From positions 1 to 57,570 of the forward strand of contig CAKSFY010000002.1 in NCBI GenBank assembly GCA_934454035.1: a stretch of DNA of 57,570 bases, written 5' to 3'. The notes beneath the pieces are model-generated. The model saw nothing but the letters and a program-made list of their open reading frames with translations, searched no databases and was not told where the DNA came from. Each line of letters begins with the position of its first letter. The first letter of the stretch is position 1. The position numbers and the translations under genes were made by a program. The DNA is from an uncultured Clostridia bacterium. GTDB lineage: Bacteria > Bacillota > Clostridia > UBA1381. Below, piece after piece: positions 49,389 through 57,377 of the stretch.

Positions 49389-50125
49389 TGGCTATAGTAT
49401 TTCAAAAACCTCATGCACTCACGGACGCACCTTTTCATTACTGTCCGGGCTGTACGCATGGAATTTGTCACAGATTGGTTGCCGAAACTTTAGACGAGCT
49501 CGGCATAGAGGGCAAAACTATAGGCGTTGCGCCGGTAGGCTGCTCTGTAACTGCATATAATTATTTTAACTGCGACGTTCAGCAGGCTTCACACGGGCGT
49601 GCGCCTGCCGTTGCAACAGGAATCAAGAGAGTTCATCCGGACAAGATTGTTTTTACATATCAGGGTGACGGAGACCTTGCGGCAATCGGAACAGCAGAGA
49701 CGGTTCATGCGGCTGCAAGAGGTGAAAATATAACGGTTATATTCATTAATAATACAATTTACGGAATGACCGGCGGACAAATGGCTCCTACAAGCCTCCC
49801 GGGACAGATTACTCAAACCTCGCCTTACGGCAGAGATGTCAAAACTCAGGGTAATCCGATAAGAATGTCGGAAATGCTTGCAACATTGGACGGTCCGAGC
49901 TATATTGCCCGTGTTGCACTTGATACCGTGCCTAACATAAAAAAGGCAAAAACAGCAATAAAGAAAGCTTTTCAAAATCAGATTGACGGCAAAGGATTTT
50001 CACTTATAGAGGTTCTTTCAACATGTCCCACAAACTGGGGTCTGGCGCCGAATGAAGCAATAAAACGCTTGCAGGATGAGATGATACCGTACTATCCTCT
50101 CGGAGTATATAAGGATATTGATTAA
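49388..50125 (+). CDS. 2-oxoacid:ferredoxin oxidoreductase beta subunit
   Basis: Thiamine-diphosphate-binding subunit of 245 residues. The N-terminal HYCPGCTHGICHRLVAETL, the GC-motif region APVGCSVTAYNYF, and the TPP/Mg-binding sequence TYQGDGDLAAIGTAETVHAA followed by FINNTIYGMTGGQMAPTS are intact. This form lacks its own ferredoxin domain, consistent with the separate ferredoxin gene upstream. GGAGG lies before the start, which overlaps the alpha gene by one base. The gamma subunit gene follows after 26 bases. Confidence 0.93.
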   Translation: MAIVFQKPHALTDAPFHYCPGCTHGICHRLVAETLDELGIEGKTIGVAPVGCSVTAYNYFNCDVQQASHGRAPAVATGIKRVHPDKIVFTYQGDGDLAAIGTAETVHAAARGENITVIFINNTIYGMTGGQMAPTSLPGQITQTSPYGRDVKTQGNPIRMSEMLATLDGPSYIARVALDTVPNIKKAKTAIKKAFQNQIDGKGFSLIEVLSTCPTNWGLAPNEAIKRLQDEMIPYYPLGVYKDID

Positions 50126-50151
50126 TTGCCGAATGAAAGGAATGATATAAA

Positions 50152-50685
50152 ATGACTACAAATATTATTATTACGGGCTTTGGCGGTCAGGGCATTCTGT
50201 TCATAGGCAAGATTCTTGCATATGCTGCACTGATGAAAGGGAAGGAGCTGTCATGGCTTCCGTCCTACGGACCGGAAATGAGAGGCGGTACGGCAAACTG
50301 CCATGTTATTATATCGGATGAACCTGTCGGTTCGCCTATTATTCAAACTCCCGATATTTTGATTAGTATGAATAAGCCGTCACTTGATAAATTTGAGGAT
50401 AAAGTTGCAAAAGGCGGACATATTATAATAGACAGTACTCTGATTGACAGAAAAATCAAAAGAGATGACGTAAATGCCGTCTATGCGGATGCGACAAAGA
50501 TAGCAACCGACAGCGGCAAAGGCAGTCTTGCAAATATGGTAATGCTCGGAGCTTTGCTTAAGGAAACAGGACTTTTCACTCTTGACGAAATCAAAGCAGG
50601 TCTTTTAAAAACAATTCCGCCCAAAAAGCAGAACCTTGCAGGACTTAACATGGAAATGATTGAAAAGGGATATAATATAAAATAA
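50152..50685 (+). CDS. 2-oxoacid:ferredoxin oxidoreductase gamma subunit
   Basis: Gamma subunit (177 residues) of the 2-oxoacid oxidoreductase. The N-terminal segment IIITGFGGQGILFIGKILAY and SWLPSYGPEMRGGTANCHVI are the family hallmarks, and the C-terminus LKTIPPKKQNLAGLNMEMI is typical. It completes the order ferredoxin-alpha-beta-gamma. AAAGGAATG precedes its ATG. A 96-residue gene of unknown role follows after 13 bases. Confidence 0.94.
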   Translation: MTTNIIITGFGGQGILFIGKILAYAALMKGKELSWLPSYGPEMRGGTANCHVIISDEPVGSPIIQTPDILISMNKPSLDKFEDKVAKGGHIIIDSTLIDRKIKRDDVNAVYADATKIATDSGKGSLANMVMLGALLKETGLFTLDEIKAGLLKTIPPKKQNLAGLNMEMIEKGYNIK

Positions 50686-50698
50686 GGAGGGCAAACCG

Positions 50699-50989
50699 AT
50701 GGCTGTTGCTAAAAAGCAAAAGGAATTTACCTATAAGGGTAAGCCGGTTTACAGAAAAGGCAATACGATTTATTACGGAGATTTGTCAAAAAATCTTATT
50801 CTTGTTTTGGAAATTACCGAAACGGAAAAAAAAGGGGATTATGACATTTCAAAAAAAGTGAAATTTCATATTCGTGACAACAACGGAAAAATCGGTGAGG
50901 GTGTAAACTACAGAAGCGGAGAAAGAGATAATCTTTACGAAGCATTTGACATAGGCTCTTGGTGGCTCCAGGATGCATTGGACGTATAA
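50699..50989 (+). CDS. Conserved-looking 96-residue protein of unknown function in the oxidoreductase operon
   Basis: I do not recognise a domain. The product is small, basic in its first half (MAVAKKQKEFTYKGKPVYRK) and acidic at its end (DIGSWWLQDALDV), without membrane segments or cysteines. Strand-like alternation (GNTIYYGDLSKNLILVLEI) suggests a small beta-sheet. A strong AAGGAGG precedes the start, it is 13 bases after the gamma subunit, and the operon terminator follows 6 bases after the stop, so it is clearly part of the same transcript. Because it has no cysteines, electron transfer is unlikely; a stability or assembly role for the enzyme is a guess. Confidence 0.7.
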   Translation: MAVAKKQKEFTYKGKPVYRKGNTIYYGDLSKNLILVLEITETEKKGDYDISKKVKFHIRDNNGKIGEGVNYRSGERDNLYEAFDIGSWWLQDALDV

Positions 50990-50995
50990 CAAATG

Positions 50996-51059
50996 AATAA
51001 GAGGATTGCAAATTTTGCTGTATCGGGCAGAGGATTTTTGCAATCCTCTTATTTTTTTT
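50996..51059 (+). terminator. Near-ideal Rho-independent terminator of the oxidoreductase operon
   Basis: A perfect 17-bp stem (50996-51012 with 51037-51053) of sequence AATAAGAGGATTGCAAA and its complement, a 24-base loop, and eight T. It would also work in part on the minus strand, though no minus-strand gene is near. Confidence 0.95.
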
Positions 51060-51070
51060 GAAGAAAACTG

Positions 51071-51107
51071 TTGAAATTTGACGGGAAAAAGTATATAATA
51101 TTATAAT
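51071..51107 (+). promoter_or_regulatory. Predicted promoter(s) of lon
   Basis: TTGAAA (51071-51076) with TATAAT (51094-51099), spacer 17, and an overlapping TTGACG (51078-51083) with TATAAT (51102-51107), spacer 18. No CtsR or CIRCE-like site is visible beside them. Confidence 0.7.
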
Positions 51108-51139
51108 AAGATGAGATTACTTTACGGAAAGGGATTAAA

Positions 51140-53455
51140 ATGGCTTTAAATATAAAAAAGATGCCCGTTCTTCCGATTAGGGGTGCGGTCTTGTTTCCGC
51201 ATATGGGCATAAATTTTGATATAGCAAGGAATTTTTCAAAAAATGCGGTGGAAACTGCAATGTCCGGCGACAGATGGATTTTTGTTACTGCTCAGAAAAA
51301 GGCAGAGACGGAAAATCCGGCAAGACATGAGCTTTACATGCTTGGCTGCGCGGCAAAAATAAAACAGACGGTAAAAATGCCGGGCGGCACTCTGCGTGCG
51401 GTTGTTGAGGGAGTTTCAAGGGCGAGAATTACAGAATTCTTTCCGGGCGGCACATATATGAGTGCGGCAGTAGAAATAATAGAGGAGGACGAATCTGAGT
51501 CGGATAATCTGCTTTTGGATGAAGGCTTTATCCGCACGGTAGAAGAGTCTTTGACCGAATATTTCCGATATAATAAAAAAATCAATCCGGAGGCTGCAAG
51601 AGAAGCGGCACGGCTGGGGGGAATAGGTGTTTTCACGGACGCTGTAGCCGGAAATATAGAATTGAAGTTTGAAGATAAGCAGGAAATTCTGGAAGAGCTG
51701 GACCCGTATACAAGAGTTGAAAAGCTGATTGCAAAGCTTTATCATGAGACAAGGGTTATAGAAATTATGCACGGCATTTCAGATAAGGTCAAGAAAAAAA
51801 TTGATGATAATCAAAGGGAATATTATCTTCGGGAGGAAATGAAGGTAATAAAAAAAGAACTCGGCGATGATGCGGAAAATGAAGCGGAGGAACTCAGAAA
51901 GAAAGCACAGGACAGCGGTATGCCGGAGAAATCTCTTGAGAAGATATTAAAGGACATTGACCGTCTTGAGGGAATTCCTCAAACAACGCCGGATAATGCG
52001 GTTTTGAGAAATTATATAGATACGGTTTTGGAACTCCCGTGGAATAAAGAGTCGGATGAGGTGTGTGACCTAAAAAAGGCAGAGAATATTTTAAATGAGC
52101 AGCATTTCGGTCTGGAAAAAGTTAAAGACAGACTGATAGAATATCTTGCGGTACGAAAGCTCACCGGAAAGCGTGACGGAACCGTTATATGCCTGGTCGG
52201 CTCTCCGGGAACGGGCAAGACATCGATTGCAAAATCTCTTGCTGAGGCAACAGGCAGGGAATATGTCAGGATTTCACTGGGCGGTGTTCATGATGAAGCG
52301 GATATAAGAGGACACAGAAAAACGTATATAGGCGCTATGCCGGGCAGAATAATCAATGCTGTCAGACAGGCAGGTACAAAAAATCCGCTTATTTTGTTTG
52401 ATGAGATTGATAAAATGGGCGCGGATTACAAAGGCGATCCGTCTGCGGCACTTCTGGAAGTTTTGGATATTGAGCAGAATAATGCTTTTTGCGACCATTA
52501 TGTAGAAGTTCCGTTTGATTTGTCAGAGGTTATGTTTGTAATGACGGCAAATTCGGTTTCAACAATTCCGGAGCCTCTTCTGGACAGAATTGAGCTTATA
52601 GAAATATCAGGATATACAGACGGCGAAAAATTTGAAATAGCTAAAAAATATCTGCTTCCGAAGCAATTAAAAAAGCATGGCTTGACTGCATCAAAGGTAT
52701 CGGTGTCGGACGGTGCGATAAAAGAAATAATTGAATACTATACTCGTGAAGCGGGCGTCAGAGGCTTGGAAAGAGAAATCGGAAAGCTTTTGAGAAAAGC
52801 AGCAAGACTTATAGCCGACGGCGAAAGAAAAAGCGTTAAAATCACCGAAAGGTCACTTCATAAATATCTCGGCAGAAGAAAATATCTTTTTGATATGATG
52901 GAGGAAAAGGACGAAATCGGAGTTGCAAGAGGACTTGCATGGACGAGAGTCGGAGGAGAAACTCTGGCAGTTGAGGTAAATGTCATGAAAGGCAGCGGAA
53001 AGGTTGAGCTTACAGGCAAACTCGGCGATGTAATGCAGGAGTCGGCACTTGCAGCGGTTTCTTATATACGTTCAAGAACAGATGAACTTGACATCATGCC
53101 TGATTTTTATAAAAAGACAGATATACATATTCATGTCCCGGAGGGTGCAGTACCTAAGGACGGCCCGTCGGCAGGCATTACGATTGCAACGGCGGTTGCA
53201 TCGGCGCTCACAAACCGCGCGGTTAAAAGAGATGTTGCAATGACGGGCGAAATTACATTGAGAGGAAATGTACTTCCGATAGGCGGCTTAAAAGAAAAAT
53301 CACTTGCGGCTTACCGTGCGGGAATACACACGGTAATTATTCCGGAAAAAAATAAAGCGGATGTGGAAGATATTCCAGAATCAATCAGAGAACAGATGGA
53401 TTTTGTGCCTGTTTCTAATATGGATCAGGTTTTAAACAAGGCGTTTGTAAATTAA
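51140..53455 (+). CDS. lon: ATP-dependent protease Lon
   Basis: Cytoplasmic AAA+ serine protease (771 residues, LonA type). The N-terminal substrate-binding domain begins LPVLPIRGAVLFPHMGINFD-like as MPVLPIRGAVLFPHMG, a coiled-coil region spans about 180-270, Walker A is CLVGSPGTGKTSIAKSLAE at about residue 356, Walker B LILFDEIDKMG, and the protease domain has the catalytic serine in KDGPSAGITIATA and the lysine in IGGLKEKSLAAYRAG. GGAAAGGG precedes the ATG. engB follows after 23 bases; lon-engB is a conserved pair in Firmicutes. Confidence 0.96.
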   Translation: MALNIKKMPVLPIRGAVLFPHMGINFDIARNFSKNAVETAMSGDRWIFVTAQKKAETENPARHELYMLGCAAKIKQTVKMPGGTLRAVVEGVSRARITEFFPGGTYMSAAVEIIEEDESESDNLLLDEGFIRTVEESLTEYFRYNKKINPEAAREAARLGGIGVFTDAVAGNIELKFEDKQEILEELDPYTRVEKLIAKLYHETRVIEIMHGISDKVKKKIDDNQREYYLREEMKVIKKELGDDAENEAEELRKKAQDSGMPEKSLEKILKDIDRLEGIPQTTPDNAVLRNYIDTVLELPWNKESDEVCDLKKAENILNEQHFGLEKVKDRLIEYLAVRKLTGKRDGTVICLVGSPGTGKTSIAKSLAEATGREYVRISLGGVHDEADIRGHRKTYIGAMPGRIINAVRQAGTKNPLILFDEIDKMGADYKGDPSAALLEVLDIEQNNAFCDHYVEVPFDLSEVMFVMTANSVSTIPEPLLDRIELIEISGYTDGEKFEIAKKYLLPKQLKKHGLTASKVSVSDGAIKEIIEYYTREAGVRGLEREIGKLLRKAARLIADGERKSVKITERSLHKYLGRRKYLFDMMEEKDEIGVARGLAWTRVGGETLAVEVNVMKGSGKVELTGKLGDVMQESALAAVSYIRSRTDELDIMPDFYKKTDIHIHVPEGAVPKDGPSAGITIATAVASALTNRAVKRDVAMTGEITLRGNVLPIGGLKEKSLAAYRAGIHTVIIPEKNKADVEDIPESIREQMDFVPVSNMDQVLNKAFVN

Positions 53456-53478
53456 ATTTATTGAGGTGAAGCAGAAAA

Positions 53479-54090
53479 ATGAATATAAATAATGTAAAGC
53501 TGACTGTTTCGGCAGTGCGTGAGGAACAATATCCAAAAGACGGAAAAATGGAATTTGCTTTTGCAGGACGCTCCAATGTGGGTAAATCCTCGCTTATAAA
53601 TAAGCTTTTGAACAGAAAATCTTTGGCAAGAGTCAGCTCTGCTCCCGGCAAGACGGCAACAATTAATTTTTATGATATTGACGATAAGATATATCTTGTT
53701 GATTTGCCGGGTTACGGATATGCGGTCCGTTCAAAGGAAGAAATCGAAAAATGGGGCGGAATGATAGAAAATTACCTCAGAAACAGGGAAGAACTCGAAA
53801 GAATAATTTTGCTTGTTGACAGTCGCCATGAGCCTACAAAGGATGATCTTATGATGCTTGACTGGATAAGACATTATCAGCCTGAGGGCGCGATTATAAT
53901 TGCAACAAAGACGGATAAGCTTAAAAAAAGAGAGCTTGAAAAAAATCTTGAAATGATTTGGTCAAAGCTTGAGTTGGGCGAGGATGACATTCTGGTGCCT
54001 TTTTCGATAAAAGATGATGAGGGTAAGTTCAGTGTGTGGGATATAATTAATCTTATACGCATAGGTGAATATGACGAGGGATTGGAATAA
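53479..54090 (+). CDS. engB: Ribosome-biogenesis GTPase EngB (YsxC/YihA)
   Basis: GTPase needed for assembly of the large ribosomal subunit, 203 residues. G1 is FAGRSNVGKSSLINKLLNRK at about residue 31, G2 includes PGKTATINFY, G3 is VDLPGYGYAV, and G4 TKTDKLKK. Its length and the RKSLARVS stretch are typical. GAGGTGAAG precedes the ATG. Its stop overlaps the ATG of the HlyD-like gene by one base (TAATG). Confidence 0.95.
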   Translation: MNINNVKLTVSAVREEQYPKDGKMEFAFAGRSNVGKSSLINKLLNRKSLARVSSAPGKTATINFYDIDDKIYLVDLPGYGYAVRSKEEIEKWGGMIENYLRNREELERIILLVDSRHEPTKDDLMMLDWIRHYQPEGAIIIATKTDKLKKRELEKNLEMIWSKLELGEDDILVPFSIKDDEGKFSVWDIINLIRIGEYDEGLE

Positions 54091-55283
54091 TGAAAAAAAG
54101 CATTATTTTTATTATATCGGCAGTTATATGCGTTGTCTGTGTGTATGCCGCAAGATATCTTGACAAGCCTGTTGCGACAACGCTTGCAAGAGTTACCGAG
54201 TATGAAGAAAGCACTACTGCGGACGCGTATTTTGTGCGCGAAGAGTCTGTATATACCGCTGCAAGCTCGGGAACGTTTTACACATACGAAAATGAAGGTG
54301 CGAGAGTCGGCAAAGACAGGCTGATTGCAACGGTTTATGACGGGATAGTGGATTCTCAAAGCCTGCAGGAAATTAACAATCTTAACAAAAAAATAGTTGA
54401 GCTGCGTGATTATGATAAAAACAACGGTTTTTTAAAGGATGATTCGGACAGTGAGACCAGACTTAAGAATTTAAAAAACGAAATTATTGCAGCGGCAGAT
54501 GCTCATGACGCGTCACAAATGTCTAAAATTAAAAGCAGCATAAAAGGAATAGTATCCGGAGACACTTCCGGTGACGGAAGTGAAAGTATCGAAGAGCTTC
54601 AGCAGAGAAAAAATACTCTGGAGGCAAATCTCGGTAAGTCAAAGTCGGATATTTACTCAGATTGCTCGGGAGTATTTTCGACAATTATAGACGGTCTTGA
54701 GGGCGAACTGACCGTTGATAAGCTGGACAGTTATACTATTGAGGATTTTGACGCGGTTGCGGATAAAATAGGAGAAGTTTCTGCAAAGTCTGCAGTTTTG
54801 TCGGGAGAACCCGTCTGCAAAGTTACGGATAATCATATATGGTATGTTATGGCAAAGCTAAAGACCGAAAATGCCGCAATGCTTAAAAAAGGGCAGAGCG
54901 TCAAACTCAGATTTGACAGTATTCCGGGTGTTGAGGCAGAAGCTGCGGTCAGAAGAATCGATTCCGGTGAGGAAAATACACTTGTTATTTTTGAATGCGA
55001 AAAATATATTGAGGGCATTTTCTCTATAAGGCAAAGCTCAGTTGAAATTGTTGCCAAGTCATACAGCGGATTCAGAATCCCGATATCGGCGGTAAGAGTC
55101 AAAGACGGGCAGCAGGGTGTTATGGTAAAATATGGGGTAAATGAAATATTTAAGCCTTGCAAGGTTATTTTTACAGACAACAGCAACGATACGGTGATAA
55201 TTAACGCAATTACGGACGGTGTAACCAATCCGCTTGAGCAGTTTGACAAGATAGTCGTCGGAGAAAAGAAAGAAAAAGAATAA
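54090..55283 (+). CDS. HlyD-like membrane-anchored protein of the sepF cluster
   Basis: Predicted bitopic protein of 397 residues that resembles HlyD-family adaptor proteins. An N-terminal membrane helix (residues 4-20, SIIFIISAVICVVCVYAA) is followed by a biotinyl-lipoyl-like strand region (SGTFYTYENEGARVGKDRLI), a helical hairpin or coiled coil at about 90-190, the second lipoyl half (EPVCKVTDNHIWYVMAK), and a C-terminal beta-barrel (FRIPISAVRVKDGQQGVMVK). No ABC transporter is encoded nearby; instead it lies between engB and yggS-sepF, an arrangement I associate with clostridial division clusters. A role at the envelope during division is possible but not shown. Confidence 0.75.
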   Translation: MKKSIIFIISAVICVVCVYAARYLDKPVATTLARVTEYEESTTADAYFVREESVYTAASSGTFYTYENEGARVGKDRLIATVYDGIVDSQSLQEINNLNKKIVELRDYDKNNGFLKDDSDSETRLKNLKNEIIAAADAHDASQMSKIKSSIKGIVSGDTSGDGSESIEELQQRKNTLEANLGKSKSDIYSDCSGVFSTIIDGLEGELTVDKLDSYTIEDFDAVADKIGEVSAKSAVLSGEPVCKVTDNHIWYVMAKLKTENAAMLKKGQSVKLRFDSIPGVEAEAAVRRIDSGEENTLVIFECEKYIEGIFSIRQSSVEIVAKSYSGFRIPISAVRVKDGQQGVMVKYGVNEIFKPCKVIFTDNSNDTVIINAITDGVTNPLEQFDKIVVGEKKEKE

Positions 55284-55302
55284 ATGGAAAGGGGCAGGAA
55301 GT

Positions 55303-55992
55303 ATGCTTTCGGAAAAATTAAAACAGGTAAGAGAAAATATCAGGGCAGCGGCGGAAAAGTCCGGCAGAAATGAAAAAGACGTTACTTTGGTGGCGGTTAC
55401 AAAAACTCACCCTGCCGAGATGATTAATGAAGCCATAGACCTAGGTGTTACGGATATAGGAGAAAATAAGGTACAGGAAATAATGGAAAAATATGACTCG
55501 GTTAAGCCTGTCCGCTGGCACCTGATAGGACATTTGCAAACAAATAAGGTTAAGTATATTATCGATAAAGTATTTATGATTCATTCCGTCGATTCAATTA
55601 AACTGATGGATGAAATCGAACGGCAGGCAATAAAGCATGGCGTTACAATGAAAATACTTATACAGATAAATATATCGGGAGAGGAAACAAAATTCGGAAT
55701 TTCACCCGATGAACTTGAAGAAATGCTGCTTCATGCAGGGACGCTTTCATGTGTGAAAGTTTGCGGTTTGATGACAATTGCTCCGAAATTAGACAAAAAT
55801 ATGTCAAACAGATTACATTTTGATAACATACGTAAGATTTATCTTGACATATCGAAGAAAAAATATGATAATGTTAATATGGAATACTTATCTATGGGCA
55901 TGAGCGGAGATTATGAAGCTGCCATAGAAGCCGGTTCGAATATGGTGCGTGTCGGAAGTGCGATATTCGGAGCGAGAAATTACCCCGTTTGA
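55303..55992 (+). CDS. yggS: YggS-family PLP homeostasis protein
   Basis: Pyridoxal-phosphate-binding protein (229 residues) of the YggS/PROSC family, without known catalytic activity, that acts in B6 homeostasis. The PLP lysine is in VTLVAVTKTHPAEMI at about residue 35. IGENKVQEIMEKYD, WHLIGHLQTNKVKYI, VHSVDS-like IHSVDSIKL and LSMGMSGDYEAAIEAGSNMVRVGSAIFG complete the family pattern. GGAAAGGGGCAGG precedes the ATG. Its position before sepF matches Firmicutes division clusters. Confidence 0.95.
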   Translation: MLSEKLKQVRENIRAAAEKSGRNEKDVTLVAVTKTHPAEMINEAIDLGVTDIGENKVQEIMEKYDSVKPVRWHLIGHLQTNKVKYIIDKVFMIHSVDSIKLMDEIERQAIKHGVTMKILIQINISGEETKFGISPDELEEMLLHAGTLSCVKVCGLMTIAPKLDKNMSNRLHFDNIRKIYLDISKKKYDNVNMEYLSMGMSGDYEAAIEAGSNMVRVGSAIFGARNYPV

Positions 55993-56032
55993 GTTCGGGA
56001 TATTATTACTTATGAAAGGGTTGTTTTTTAAA

Positions 56033-56458
56033 ATGGGTTTTGTTGATACTGTAAAGGAATTTATCGGGTTCGGGGACATTGAGGAAGATGATGAGGAAAT
56101 GGAATATGAAGAACCGGCAGAAGAGGTTCATCAGCAGAAAAGGAGCAAGGTTGTTCCTTTGAATCCTGCACAGGCGCAGGCTAAAATTGTTGTATTAAAG
56201 CCGAAATGCTTCAGCAATTCGACTGCGGTTGCAGATGAGCTTAAGAGAAGACGTCCGGTTGTAATTGATGTCGGCGCACTTGATCCGGACGAGGCAAGAC
56301 GCGTAGTAGATTTTATTGCTGGAACCGTCTACGGTGTAAACGGAAATATGCAGAAGGTATCGGGAGGAATTTTCCTGGCAACACCTGCGCATATGGATAT
56401 TGCCGGAGAGGTTTTGTCGAACAGCGAGAACGGCAGTTTTGAATGGAATATGTTCTAA
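56033..56458 (+). CDS. sepF: Cell division protein SepF
   Basis: Membrane-associated FtsZ partner that helps bend and bundle FtsZ filaments at midcell. The 141-residue product starts with the amphipathic membrane helix MGFVDTVKEFIGF, an acidic linker (DIEEDDEEMEYEEPAEE) and the SepF core (IVVLKPKCFSNSTAVADELK, then PVVIDVGALDPDEARRVVDF and GTVYGVNGNMQKVSGGIFLA). ATG 56033 is chosen since GAAAGGG is 11 bases upstream and the family starts with this helix; an in-frame ATG at 56012 would add seven residues. A long hairpin lies between it and ylmH. Confidence 0.95.
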   Translation: MGFVDTVKEFIGFGDIEEDDEEMEYEEPAEEVHQQKRSKVVPLNPAQAQAKIVVLKPKCFSNSTAVADELKRRRPVVIDVGALDPDEARRVVDFIAGTVYGVNGNMQKVSGGIFLATPAHMDIAGEVLSNSENGSFEWNMF

Positions 56459-56473
56459 ATTTTACTGAGGATT

Positions 56474-56572
56474 AAAGACTGCGGCAAAATGAAATATATA
56501 TTTCCGTGTACGGAGACGTTTTGCCTCTGATATTCGGGAAAAGGTATTCATTTTATTGCCGCAGTCTTTTTT
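56474..56572 (+). terminator. Long terminator-like RNA structure between sepF and ylmH
   Basis: A perfect 14-bp stem AAAGACTGCGGCAA (56474-56487) / TTGCCGCAGTCTTT (56556-56569) continues after a 3-base bulge with AATGAA (56488-56493) / TTCATT (56547-56552). A 53-base apical region holds a small CCGT-GT-ACGG palindrome. Six T (56567-56572) close it, just 3 bases before the ylmH ATG. It could act as an attenuator or as a terminator with partial read-through. Confidence 0.75.
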
Positions 56573-56575
56573 GAT

Positions 56576-57328
56576 ATGATTATGACGGATGAAGAAAAGC
56601 TTATAATTGCAAAAGCAGAGGATTTGTACTCTCTCTGCCAAAAGTACAGCGAGCCGCGGTTTTCCGGCTTTTTAAACGAAAGAGAAACTGCACTTGTAAA
56701 AGAAAATGCAGGTTTTAGGCCGGGATTTGAAACGGTTTTTTGGGGCGGTTTTGCCGATAGTGAAAGATGTATGATGGGTGTATTCCCGGAATGGGAAAGT
56801 GAAAAAAATTTCCCGATAACTCTTTTAAAAATTACAAAAGGCTATGACAGAACGCTTACGCACAGAGATTATCTCGGAAGTATTTTGTCATTGGGACTGG
56901 AACGAAGTAAAATAGGCGATATACTGGCAGACAGCGACGGAGCATATGTTTTCGTTGCAGATGATATTTCGGACTATATTACGGCAAATATTAAAAAAAT
57001 TGCAAGTTGTGGAGTCAAAATCGAAAAAGCCGAAATTGATGAAGCAAAGCTGCCGCAGCATGAGTTTAAAACGGTTTCGGCAGTTGCGGCATCGGACAGA
57101 CTTGACGCACTTTTGGCGGCTGCACTCGGTATTTCAAGACGGGAATCATCGCTTTTGATAAAATCGGGAAAAGTGTCCGTAAATCACAAGGAGGCAGCAG
57201 GCAATTCGGCAGCTGTTAAAGAGGGAGACATAATATCCGTAAGGGGATACGGAAGAATTATACTTGATAAAATTGGAAATACTACCGGAAGCGGCAGAAT
57301 TCATGTTAATTTTAAAAAATATAAGTAG
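56576..57328 (+). CDS. ylmH: YlmH-family S4-domain RNA-binding protein
   Basis: RNA-binding protein of the YlmH family (recently linked to rescue of stalled ribosomes as well as to division clusters), 250 residues. Residues 1-90 contain the conserved N-terminal region (YSEPRFSGFLNERETALVKE, then GGFADSERCMMGVFPE), a middle KITKGYDRTLTHRDYLGSIL, DILADSDGAYVFV, and the S4 domain from about residue 178 (SDRLDALLAAALGISRRESS and LIKSGKVSVNHKEAAGNSA). Start may be ATG 56576 or 56582. Neither has a Shine-Dalgarno sequence, because the T-tail of the preceding hairpin occupies that position. The stop lies in another small hairpin. Confidence 0.9.
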   Translation: MIMTDEEKLIIAKAEDLYSLCQKYSEPRFSGFLNERETALVKENAGFRPGFETVFWGGFADSERCMMGVFPEWESEKNFPITLLKITKGYDRTLTHRDYLGSILSLGLERSKIGDILADSDGAYVFVADDISDYITANIKKIASCGVKIEKAEIDEAKLPQHEFKTVSAVAASDRLDALLAAALGISRRESSLLIKSGKVSVNHKEAAGNSAAVKEGDIISVRGYGRIILDKIGNTTGSGRIHVNFKKYK

Positions 57329-57347
57329 TCAAAAAAGCTACTTATAT
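57319..57347 (+). terminator. Weak hairpin at the ylmH stop codon
   Basis: ATATAAGTAG (57319-57328) pairs perfectly with CTACTTATAT (57338-57347) around a 9-base loop; the stop codon TAG lies in the first arm. The AT-rich stem and absence of a T run make strong termination unlikely; divIVA follows 31 bases later. Confidence 0.4.
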
Positions 57348-57377
57348 GAAATATAAATAAAAGGGAGCGATTAATTT

